Shown in pieces: positions 34,128 through 43,131 of a DNA stretch of 64,000 nt. The notes under the pieces are model-generated. The model was given only the letters and a program-made list of their open reading frames with translations. It did not search any database and was not told the origin of the DNA. Both the position numbers and the translations under genes were made by a program. Source of the DNA: CAURNT01 sp963539215 (GTDB taxonomy: Bacteria; Fusobacteriota; Fusobacteriia; Fusobacteriales; Leptotrichiaceae); contig CAUTJT010000006.1 of the NCBI GenBank assembly GCA_963539215.1, forward strand, positions 1 to 64,000, read 5' to 3'. The number at the start of each line of letters is the position of its first letter. Position 1 is the first letter of the stretch.

Positions 34128-34826
34128 ATGCTTACAACTATAGCAGATAATGTTAGTGGTGAAATCATTGAAATATTAGATAAAACAGAAATAAATCATA
34201 TTAAGAATGTATATAGATTAAAAGTTGGAGATAAAATAAGAGCTATAGATTATAATTTTGAATATATAGCAGAAATTTTAAATATATCTAAGAATTTAAT
34301 AGAATTAAAAATTTTAGAAAAAAATGAAGATATATATAGTACAAATATTAAGGTTGACCTAGCAATAGGTATTCTTAAAAATGAGAAAATGAAGTTGCTT
34401 ATACAAAAATTAACAGAAGTTGGTGTAAATAAAATAATTCCATTTAATTCAGAACGTGTAGTTGTTAAAATAGATGATAAAAAAGATAAATGGGATACTA
34501 TAATTAAAGAAAGTATGAAGCAATGTAGAGCGGTTAAAAAAACAGAAATATCAGAAATAATAAATTTAAAAAATATTAATTTTAAATATTATGATAAAAT
34601 AATTTATGCATATGAAAGTAGTGAAAGTAGTTTAAAAATAAATGAAGCTATTAGTAAAAGTGATAAAAACATATTATGTATAATAGGTCCTGAGGGTGGA
34701 TTTAGTTTAGAAGAAGTAGAGTTTTTAAAAAGTTGTGGAGGAATAGAGGTTAGTTTAGGAAAAAGAATATTGAGAGCAGAAACGGCTTCTATAGTACTTG
34801 CAGGTATGATAATAAATTTAATTTAA
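34128..34826 (+). CDS. rsmE: 16S rRNA (uracil1498-N3)-methyltransferase
   Basis: SPOUT-class methyltransferase acting on the small ribosomal subunit RNA. 232 residues: N-terminal PUA-like part (INHIKNVYRLKVGDKIRAID), then KLTEVGVNKIIPFNSERVVVK, KESMKQCRAVKKTEI and the knot motif CIIGPEGGFSLEEVEFLKS...LGKRILRAETA. Six bases after ruvB. Confidence 0.92.
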   Translation: MLTTIADNVSGEIIEILDKTEINHIKNVYRLKVGDKIRAIDYNFEYIAEILNISKNLIELKILEKNEDIYSTNIKVDLAIGILKNEKMKLLIQKLTEVGVNKIIPFNSERVVVKIDDKKDKWDTIIKESMKQCRAVKKTEISEIINLKNINFKYYDKIIYAYESSESSLKINEAISKSDKNILCIIGPEGGFSLEEVEFLKSCGGIEVSLGKRILRAETASIVLAGMIINLI

Positions 34827-34834
34827 GGAGAGTT

Positions 34835-35140
34835 ATGGAAAAGATAGTAAAAGATATAATAGATATAATAGAAGATAAAAAAGGATTAGACATTAAAGTT
34901 TATGATTTAAAAGGAAAATCACCTTTCTTTGATTATTCAATAGTATGTACAGGATCATCAACAAGAAATGTTGATGCAATAGTTCAAGATTTAAAAAAGA
35001 ATATGGATATAGTAAAGAATATAGAAGGACAAGAAGAATCTAATTGGGTATTAATAGATGGTGGAGATGTAATAGTAAGCGTATTTACAAGAGAAGCTAG
35101 AGAGTACTATGAAATAGATAAATTTTATGAAAGTGAATAA
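34835..35140 (+). CDS. rsfS: Ribosome silencing factor RsfS
   Basis: Binds ribosomal protein L14 and blocks subunit joining when nutrients are scarce. 101 residues: DLKGKSPFFDYSIVCTGSSTRNVDAIVQDLKK, then GQEESNWVLIDGGDVIVSVFTREAREYYEIDKFYE, the conserved core. Short spacing on both sides places it in the rsmE-rsfS-PBP2 block. Confidence 0.94.
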   Translation: MEKIVKDIIDIIEDKKGLDIKVYDLKGKSPFFDYSIVCTGSSTRNVDAIVQDLKKNMDIVKNIEGQEESNWVLIDGGDVIVSVFTREAREYYEIDKFYESE

Positions 35141-35142
35141 AT

Positions 35143-37035
35143 ATGAGAATATTAGATAAAGAAGACAATAATAAAAGAGTTAATTTGTTTATTATGTTTC
35201 TTTCATTCATATTTTTCATACTAATATCAAGACTTTATTTTCTTCAAATAATAAAAGGAGAAGAATACGATAATAAAGCTTCAAGAAATGGGTTAAGAGC
35301 TAATGTGATAAAACCTGTAAGAGGGAAAATATATGATAAAAATGGTGTTTTACTTGCAACAAATACAACAGGGTACTATTTAGTTCATAAGAATAGTCAA
35401 AATATTTCAGAAGATGAAGTTAAGTTATTAAAGTCTATGTATAATAAGAGTGAGTCTGAAATTAATAGCATATTGGCTAATAGTTCAGAAAGAACTAAAA
35501 AAAAATTATTGGAAATATATAAAGATATATTAGAAATGATAAATATATCTGGTCAAGATTATGATGATGTAGTAGATATATTTTATAAAGTATTACCAGA
35601 AGGTTTTGAGAAAATTATAATAATAGCAGAAGACTTAAATCCTAAAGTTGCTTTTGTTAACGTTGAAAAAATAACTAATAATAGAATAGATATAGTTGAA
35701 TACAATAAAAGATATTATCCAAATAATGAACTTGCATCTCATGTCATAGGGAATGTTAAATTAATAAATCAAAAAGAATATGATAATTTAAAAGACAAGG
35801 GATATGAGAAAAATGATTTAATAGGTAAAGATGGTATAGAAAAAAACTATGATGAAATAATGAAGGGGAAATCTGGTAATGAATATGTAGAAGTTGATGC
35901 AAGAGGTAATATATTAAATAGACTAGATGAAGAAAAGCCAATTCCTGGTAAAAATATTTATCTTTCTATTGATTATGAGTTACAAAAATATATGACAGAA
36001 AAATTTACTGGAGAACTTGGGACTTTTATAGCTGTAGATATAAAGACAGGAAAAATATTAACATATGTTAGCTATCCAGAAATAGATCTTAATTTACTAA
36101 GTTCCAGAATAAGTAAAGCTACTTGGGATGGATTACTAAATTCCACTAGAAAGCCTCTTTTAAATAGAGGAATAGCTGGTTTATTTCCACCTGGATCAAC
36201 AGCAAAAGTTGCAAGTGGAGCAGCTATACTTGAATCTGGTATTTCACCTGAGGCAACTATAAATTCTACTGGAGAATTTACTTATGGTAAAGTAACTTTT
36301 AGAGATGCGCATAGAGGTGGTTATGGTATAACTAATTTCTATAAAGCTATTTCAGATTCAGTAAATACATATTTCTATAATAATATTTTAAAAGTTGGAT
36401 TAAATAATTTTTTAGAAATAGCTAAAAGATTTGGTATAGGTGAATTAACAGAAATAGATATTCCTGGAGAATTAACAGGAGTTTTACCTACACCAGAATG
36501 GAAAAAAACTAAATTTGCAGATCCTAGAAGTCAAAAATGGTTAACCGGAGATTTAATTAATATGTCTATAGGTCAAGGGTACATGTTGATGACTCCGATA
36601 CAAGTAGTTATGATGTATCAAGCTATAGCAAATAATGGAGATATGTTAAAACCTTCTTTTGTAGACTATTTTGAAAGTCAAGAAGGAGTTAAAGAGTATA
36701 AAGAAACAGAAAAACTAAGAAATTTAGGAATAAAACAATCAACAATAGAGGCATTAAGAAGAGGATTAAGACAAACAGTTACAAATGGTACAGCAAAAAG
36801 TTTATCAAAATTAAAAGTTTCGGTTTCGGCTAAAACTGGTACAGCACAAAATTCTAACGGATTAGATCATTCATGGATGGCGGGATATTTTCCTAGTGAA
36901 AATCCAGAAATAGCATTTGTTGCTTTAGTTGAAAATGGAGGTTATGGTTCACTTGAAGCTGGAAATAGAGTTTATGATTTCATACAAAAATATTATTCTA
37001 AAGATGTAGTGAAGGAAGTAGTAAATGAAAAATAA
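35143..37035 (+). CDS. mrdA: Penicillin-binding protein 2 (peptidoglycan transpeptidase)
   Basis: Class B PBP for cell elongation. 630 residues: cytosolic start, one membrane anchor about residues 16-34 (LFIMFLSFIFFILISRLYFL), the dimerisation part with RANVIKPVRGKIYDKNGVLLATN, and the transpeptidase domain with the active-site Ser in PPGSTAKVASG, SVN in ISDSVNTYF, and KTGTAQNSNG. The segment FADPRSQKWLTGDLINMSIGQGYMLMTPIQ supports PBP2 over FtsI. rodA is not beside it. Overlaps rsmG by 11 bases. Confidence 0.92.
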   Translation: MRILDKEDNNKRVNLFIMFLSFIFFILISRLYFLQIIKGEEYDNKASRNGLRANVIKPVRGKIYDKNGVLLATNTTGYYLVHKNSQNISEDEVKLLKSMYNKSESEINSILANSSERTKKKLLEIYKDILEMINISGQDYDDVVDIFYKVLPEGFEKIIIIAEDLNPKVAFVNVEKITNNRIDIVEYNKRYYPNNELASHVIGNVKLINQKEYDNLKDKGYEKNDLIGKDGIEKNYDEIMKGKSGNEYVEVDARGNILNRLDEEKPIPGKNIYLSIDYELQKYMTEKFTGELGTFIAVDIKTGKILTYVSYPEIDLNLLSSRISKATWDGLLNSTRKPLLNRGIAGLFPPGSTAKVASGAAILESGISPEATINSTGEFTYGKVTFRDAHRGGYGITNFYKAISDSVNTYFYNNILKVGLNNFLEIAKRFGIGELTEIDIPGELTGVLPTPEWKKTKFADPRSQKWLTGDLINMSIGQGYMLMTPIQVVMMYQAIANNGDMLKPSFVDYFESQEGVKEYKETEKLRNLGIKQSTIEALRRGLRQTVTNGTAKSLSKLKVSVSAKTGTAQNSNGLDHSWMAGYFPSENPEIAFVALVENGGYGSLEAGNRVYDFIQKYYSKDVVKEVVNEK

Positions 37036-37720
37036 ATTAAAAGAATATTTGAAAATTTCAGATATATCATTAAGTGATGAAAAAATAGATAATTTAATTA
37101 AATATTTAGATTTACTTGTAGAAACTAATAAAGTAATGAATTTAACTGCTATAAGAGAAGAAGATGCAATACTTGAAAAACATTTTATAGATTCTTTATT
37201 ACTTACTAAGTTAATAAGAGAAGATGAAAAAAATATAATAGATGTTGGTACTGGTGCAGGATTTCCAGGACTTGTACTTAGTATAGTCTATCCGGATAAA
37301 AAATTTCTATTAGTAGATTCAGTTAAAAAAAAGATTTCTTTTATAAATAAAGTTATAGAAAAAATAGAATTAAAAAATGTAAAAACAAGTACAGAAAGAG
37401 CAGAAGATTTAATTAAAAATAATAGAGAAAAATTTGATCTTGCTCTTTGTAGAGGTGTTGCTAATTTAAGGATAATACTTGAATATTTAATACCTTTTGT
37501 AAAAGTAAATGGAAGATTTCTTCCTCAAAAATTGAATATTAATGAATTAGAGGAATCAGTAAATGCTTTAAAGTTATTAAATTCAAAAGTTGAAAATATA
37601 CATAATTTTAAACTTCCTATATCTCAAGATGAAAGAATTATATTAGAGATTATAAAAGAAGGAAAAACAGAAAAGATATATCCAAGATCAGTGGGTATAC
37701 CTAGTAAAAAGCCGTTATAG
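37025..37720 (+). CDS. rsmG: 16S rRNA (guanine527-N7)-methyltransferase
   Basis: 231 residues, Rossmann-type SAM enzyme: NLTAIREEDAILEKHFIDSLLL, the SAM loop IDVGTGAGFPGLVLSIVYP, LVDSVKKKISFINKVIEK, and ALCRGVANLRIILEYLIPFVK. Often found next to mnmG, but here mnmG is about 21 kb away in another operon. Overlaps the end of the PBP2 gene. Confidence 0.94.
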   Translation: MKNKLKEYLKISDISLSDEKIDNLIKYLDLLVETNKVMNLTAIREEDAILEKHFIDSLLLTKLIREDEKNIIDVGTGAGFPGLVLSIVYPDKKFLLVDSVKKKISFINKVIEKIELKNVKTSTERAEDLIKNNREKFDLALCRGVANLRIILEYLIPFVKVNGRFLPQKLNINELEESVNALKLLNSKVENIHNFKLPISQDERIILEIIKEGKTEKIYPRSVGIPSKKPL

Positions 37721-37732
37721 AAAGGAGGATCT

Positions 37733-40700
37733 ATGTTAAATAAAGCAATAAAAAGAACTAGTAAAATTTTAATTTCTCTTTTTGCATTAGTTGCATGTTT
37801 AAAAGGATATATTAATTCAAATATATTTAAATCTCATTTACATTTTTTAGTAAATGATGTAGCTAGAGTTAATGTAGATTTTTCTGATATACATTTAAAT
37901 GGTTTAACTCGTTTTGAAGTTAAAGATCTTGTTATTAAAACTCAGGATAAAAAAGAAGCTATTAAAGCTAAAAAAGCTACTATTATTTTAAATCCTTTTA
38001 CACCAAGTAGAATAAGATATATATATTTAAATGATGGTTACGTTTTAATAGAGAGAGATGGGTCAGGAATAAATTTAAATAATATAGTTATAAATGGTAA
38101 GAGGGTATATAAAAAAAATAGTGGTATAGGAAAATTAGAATATAACAATATGAATTTAGTATTTAGAGATAATTCATATAATGAAAAGATAGAAAAGAAA
38201 TTTACTAATGTTTCAGGTAGATTATATACAGGTATTCAATATGATCTTGATTTGAGAACTATAGGAGAATCTATAGGTGAAGATAGTGGAGAAAAAGAAA
38301 AAATTAATATAGCTATATTATTTGATAGTGTAAATATGCGTAAAAATATATTTGATATGTTTTCTTTAAAATCAAGAAAACAATTGGATGCAAATAAGTT
38401 TACTATAAATTTTGATTTTTATAATTTTGATGTCAATCAAAAATTATCACAATATATACCTATATATGACATTATTAATTTTAGAAGCGGAAAATTAAAT
38501 GGAGATCTTGCTCTTGAATTTTCTGATTATGGTCTTTCTACTTATGGTGATTTAAAAATATCTAATTCATCAGTTTTCTATAAAGATTATGAAGATATAA
38601 TTAAAAATGTTAATACACATGTGGAAATAATTAATAATGATATAGATTTAAAGGGTGAAACTAATAATATAGATGGTGGGAATTTAAATCTTGATCTTAA
38701 ATTTAATCCTAAGAGTTCAGAATTATCTGTAAATACTAATTTTAGTAATGTTTATTATAATACACTTAATAAATATTCTTTAGTTAAAAAATTTAATCTT
38801 AAAGCCAATTCAGATTTAATTAAAGGGGATATATTTGCTAAACTTTTAATTAAAAATGGTGATTTTGATTTAATAGGATTTAATGGTAATATAAAGACAA
38901 ATAAAATTGAAGTTTTTGGTACAGACTTTAAAAATCTTGATGTTAATCTTGGTCTTAAACGTAAAAATATGTTAAGTGTAGAGACTAATAAAGATGCAAA
39001 TATAGAAAAAAATATATTTGGTAATAATCTTAATTTACTTACATCTTTAAATATGGAATATGATATTAAAAAATTTGATGGTAAGGGTAAATTGAAATTT
39101 AAGAATTTATCTAAGTTTATAAATTTATCAGATATTTATGGTGATTTTAATATAAAAGATAATAAAAAAGTTGATGTAAAATTAAAAAGTGATCAGATTA
39201 ATTCTAACATTAACTTTGATATTGTAAATAAGACTATATCTATAAATGCTAAAAATAATAAAAAATTGAACCTTGATTTAGCTAACACTAAATATGTAGC
39301 AGATAATATAGATATAAAAGATCTAACTTGGAATACTGGGAATTCTAAATTTACTAAGGGTAATTTAGGATTAAATATATATAGTGATTCTAGTAAATAT
39401 TTCAAAAAAGCTAATTTAAATATGAATGTAGTGAATGAAGGGTATAATATAAAATCTAAAATAGATACTAATAACGGTAGTGTTTCTATTGATGGAATTA
39501 CTGATGCTAATTTGAATAATAAATATAAATTTGTTACAAATAAATTTAATTTAATTAATTACGCTAAAAATATAGGTATAAAGAATATAGGTGATTTTAG
39601 CAGTGGAAATATAGATGCTAGTGGAGAGATAAATGCTAAGTATTCTGATGGAAATATTTCTTTAAATTTAATGACTGATTCATTTATTCCTATAAGCTAT
39701 AAAAATCAAGTATATAATATAAATCCTAATATTTCAGACTTAATTTATTCTACAAAATCTAAAAAAATAGTAGATGGTAAGATAAATCTAAATGCTAATA
39801 TGTCAAATTCTAAATATTTCGACAATATTAAAGCTAGTGTAGGAATAAATAGTAAAGGGTATAATATTGATGCAAATGTATTAGTGAATGACAGTAATGT
39901 ATATGTATCTGGAATTACAACAAAAGATATGAATCATAAATATAAAATACATTCAAAATCAGTTAATATGTTTGAGTTACTTAAAAAATATGGTCTACTT
40001 TCTAATGTTAGTGAATCTTTACTTAAAGATCTAAGCGGTGAAGAGAGAGAACTTGACATTAGTCTTGATGTTAAAAATAAAAATGGATTATTTGATATAA
40101 ATATAGATAAAATAGAAAATCAAGCCATAGTATATAAGGGAAATTTAATAAATTTAAATGCTAGTGTTAAAGATTTATTATATAATACTAAATCTAAAAC
40201 TTTAGTTTCAGGTAAGATAGATGTAAGTTCTAATATGCCCAATAAAGCCTATTATGATAAGTTGGATGCTAAGGTAAACATAGATAATTTAGGATATAAT
40301 ATTAAGTCTAATATTTATACTAATGGTGGAGTAGTTAAACTAGATGGAGTAACTAATAGAAGTTTAGAACATAAATATAAACTAGAAGGGCAAAGTGTAA
40401 ATGTAGTTTCTTTCTTGAAAAATATAGATATGCTTAATGAAACAGATGTAAAGAATAAGAATATGATTTATGACTTTAAGGTAGAAGCTAGAGGTAAAGG
40501 AACTAATATAGGCGCTAATTTTGAAGCTAGTAGTGAGTATGGTCAATATTCTAGTTTTGCTTATGAAAACATGAATATAAAAGGTGGAACTGAAAATATA
40601 TTAAATTCTAAGATTAATTTAAGTGTAAGTTTTGATGAATTATGGTATAATTATCAAAGGTTAACTAATGTAAAAACAAATTTAGAAATAAACAAAAAAG

Positions 40701-43111
40701 AAATAGATGTATTGAACTTTGGTAATGATAAATTAAAGGCAAAAGCTAAATATAATTTAGATACAAAGTATACAAAATTAGATCTTAATTTAAATGGATA
40801 CAATGTATACACTACAAATGCTACAGATGTTAATGTATATGTTAAAGATTTAAATGTTAATCTAGAGGGTAAATTAGATAATCTTAATGGAAAATTAAAA
40901 GTAGAAGATTCACCTATATTTATAGGTAAAAATCAAGTTGGTGTCTTAAAACTTGATAGTAATATAGAGAAAAGTATATTAAATATAGAAAATCTTAAGG
41001 TTAGAGATTATTTAATTAATGGATCATATAATTTATCAAATAATAAATTTGATTTAAATTTAAATGCAAAAGAAAAAAATATTCATGAAATAATAGGTAA
41101 TAAAAATATAGGTCTTAATATAGAAACTGATTTAAAATTAAAAGGGGATATTCATGATATTAATTTAGAAGGTCATGTTAATTTAAATGATTTAAGCTAT
41201 AATGGTATAACTATACCTAAGGTTTATTTAGATTTAGATTATAAAAATGGTAGTGCTTTTGATTTATTGAAAACAGGGATACTAAATATTAAAAATTTAG
41301 AAATAAAAAATAAAAATGATAAAACTATACTTAAACACAGTGAAGTCTTTGATTTAAGCGATTTAAAGATAAACTATAATTTAACTGATAAAGAAATAGA
41401 TTTTTCTGATTTAGATTTTGAAAATAAAGGTAAATATAAAGGAAAATTAAAAATTAACTTTATCGCAAATATAGATAAAGATAATAAGTTTGCTTCAGTA
41501 AAACTTAACTCTGATACCTTAACTTGGGGTGGATTAAGTTTAGATGGACTTGATGTAGATATACAAGCAAATAACGATGGTATAAATATATCTGAAATAT
41601 ATTTGGAATATGAAAATAATCCTCTTTTAGTTGATGGTTATATGACATATAGATTAAATGACTATAACTTTAGAGTGTTAGCTAATAATTTTAATTTAAA
41701 ATTTTTAGAAATCAGTGATAAAATCAAAGAATCTGGTGGTATAGTTAATGCCAATCTTTATTTCAAAAAAAGTAAATTTGATGGAAATGTTAATTTAGAT
41801 AATCTTACTTTAAAGACTAAAGATAATATGGTAAATATTGTTAATCTTAATTCTAAGGTTAATATTAAAAATACTAATATAGAGATAAATGAGTTAAAAG
41901 GTGATGTAAATGAAGGTATAGTTGATATAAAAGGAAGAATAGAACTTCCAACTATACCAGATAATTTTATGGAAACTAAAACTCTAGTATTAGGAAATAT
42001 GGATATAAATTCAAACCTACGTAATGTTAGAATTAATTATGGAAATAATTTGATGTTAAGACTAACAAGTGATATTCTTGCTAAGAATAATAGAATAGAT
42101 GGTAAAGTTTTAATAGAAGAGGGAGGTATATATTCTATACCAAGCTTTAATCAAAAATCTAATACTAATAAGATTAATGGATATATTTCTGAAGTCTTTA
42201 TACAGGTTATAAATAATTTAGTTAATCAATATATAGTAAATCTTAATGTAGAAACAGAAAAGAGTGTAGATGTTAATGTACCTTCTATATTAGGAATAGT
42301 AAAAAGGGTTAAAGGTGGAGTTGATGGTTTAGGTAAACTTGCTATTGAAAATGGTCGTATTAATTTACAAAGTGATTTAAATGCAAATAATGCTACTTTT
42401 GAATTAAATGGTCATACATTTAAGGTTCAAGAGGCATATATCAAATTAGATGGTACACTTGATCCTATTATTAACTTCAGAGCAACAACAGAATTGAGTG
42501 ATGATCAAATAGAAATAGGAGTTAATGGTAGGCTTAGTGAAAAGAAAATTAGTATTACATCTACTCTAGGAAAAAATGTAAATGAAATACTTGGTATTAT
42601 TGCCTTTGATGAAACGGGAGGAATATTAAGTGCAGAAAGATTAAGAGCTTCAAGTCTTTTAGGTAAAACTCTTGAAACAACACTTAATAATTTACTTTTA
42701 TCATCTATAACTAATAAGGTTAGTTCAACTTTAGGAATAAGTGATTTTAAAATTACAACTAATTTTGATTCTAATAATACTCAATATATAGGTGATATAA
42801 TAAATAATACTACAACAACAGTATATATACAAAATAATGTGTTAAATTTAAAAAATATATTCTGGAATGCTGAGGTAACTGTTCCATTTGACTTAAGCAC
42901 AGTTAGAAACAAGCTTAAATATAATGCATGGTTAAACTATAACTTAAGAAAAGGAATATCAGCTACAACAGGTATTCGTAGTTCTATTAATGATATTAAT
43001 CAAGCTACTTTCTATACAGGGGTAGAATATGTTAATAGATTTAATGGGTTTGGAGATTTATTTGAAGATCTATCAAGCATATTTAAAAAAAGAGAAACTT
43101 TAAAAAAATAA
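37733..43111 (+). CDS. tamB: TamB-like translocation/assembly module protein (DUF490)
   Basis: 1792 residues. A single N-terminal hydrophobic segment (about 11-25) anchors it in the inner membrane; the body is a long Asn/Lys-rich beta-repeat expected to span the periplasm like other AsmA/TamB lipid-bridge proteins; the last 350 residues match the DUF490 domain (LGNMDINSNLRNVRINYGNNLMLRLTSDILAKNN; ELSDDQIEIGVNGRLSEKKISITSTLGKNVNEILGIIAFDETGG). Three internal repeats of roughly 140 residues lie at about 529-900. It is 20 bases before bamA, a pairing seen in many diderms lacking a distinct tamA. Family certain, exact role inferred. Confidence 0.88.
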   Translation: MLNKAIKRTSKILISLFALVACLKGYINSNIFKSHLHFLVNDVARVNVDFSDIHLNGLTRFEVKDLVIKTQDKKEAIKAKKATIILNPFTPSRIRYIYLNDGYVLIERDGSGINLNNIVINGKRVYKKNSGIGKLEYNNMNLVFRDNSYNEKIEKKFTNVSGRLYTGIQYDLDLRTIGESIGEDSGEKEKINIAILFDSVNMRKNIFDMFSLKSRKQLDANKFTINFDFYNFDVNQKLSQYIPIYDIINFRSGKLNGDLALEFSDYGLSTYGDLKISNSSVFYKDYEDIIKNVNTHVEIINNDIDLKGETNNIDGGNLNLDLKFNPKSSELSVNTNFSNVYYNTLNKYSLVKKFNLKANSDLIKGDIFAKLLIKNGDFDLIGFNGNIKTNKIEVFGTDFKNLDVNLGLKRKNMLSVETNKDANIEKNIFGNNLNLLTSLNMEYDIKKFDGKGKLKFKNLSKFINLSDIYGDFNIKDNKKVDVKLKSDQINSNINFDIVNKTISINAKNNKKLNLDLANTKYVADNIDIKDLTWNTGNSKFTKGNLGLNIYSDSSKYFKKANLNMNVVNEGYNIKSKIDTNNGSVSIDGITDANLNNKYKFVTNKFNLINYAKNIGIKNIGDFSSGNIDASGEINAKYSDGNISLNLMTDSFIPISYKNQVYNINPNISDLIYSTKSKKIVDGKINLNANMSNSKYFDNIKASVGINSKGYNIDANVLVNDSNVYVSGITTKDMNHKYKIHSKSVNMFELLKKYGLLSNVSESLLKDLSGEERELDISLDVKNKNGLFDINIDKIENQAIVYKGNLINLNASVKDLLYNTKSKTLVSGKIDVSSNMPNKAYYDKLDAKVNIDNLGYNIKSNIYTNGGVVKLDGVTNRSLEHKYKLEGQSVNVVSFLKNIDMLNETDVKNKNMIYDFKVEARGKGTNIGANFEASSEYGQYSSFAYENMNIKGGTENILNSKINLSVSFDELWYNYQRLTNVKTNLEINKKEIDVLNFGNDKLKAKAKYNLDTKYTKLDLNLNGYNVYTTNATDVNVYVKDLNVNLEGKLDNLNGKLKVEDSPIFIGKNQVGVLKLDSNIEKSILNIENLKVRDYLINGSYNLSNNKFDLNLNAKEKNIHEIIGNKNIGLNIETDLKLKGDIHDINLEGHVNLNDLSYNGITIPKVYLDLDYKNGSAFDLLKTGILNIKNLEIKNKNDKTILKHSEVFDLSDLKINYNLTDKEIDFSDLDFENKGKYKGKLKINFIANIDKDNKFASVKLNSDTLTWGGLSLDGLDVDIQANNDGINISEIYLEYENNPLLVDGYMTYRLNDYNFRVLANNFNLKFLEISDKIKESGGIVNANLYFKKSKFDGNVNLDNLTLKTKDNMVNIVNLNSKVNIKNTNIEINELKGDVNEGIVDIKGRIELPTIPDNFMETKTLVLGNMDINSNLRNVRINYGNNLMLRLTSDILAKNNRIDGKVLIEEGGIYSIPSFNQKSNTNKINGYISEVFIQVINNLVNQYIVNLNVETEKSVDVNVPSILGIVKRVKGGVDGLGKLAIENGRINLQSDLNANNATFELNGHTFKVQEAYIKLDGTLDPIINFRATTELSDDQIEIGVNGRLSEKKISITSTLGKNVNEILGIIAFDETGGILSAERLRASSLLGKTLETTLNNLLLSSITNKVSSTLGISDFKITTNFDSNNTQYIGDIINNTTTTVYIQNNVLNLKNIFWNAEVTVPFDLSTVRNKLKYNAWLNYNLRKGISATTGIRSSINDINQATFYTGVEYVNRFNGFGDLFEDLSSIFKKRETLKK

Positions 43112-43131
43112 TATCTAAGGAGGAATTATTT

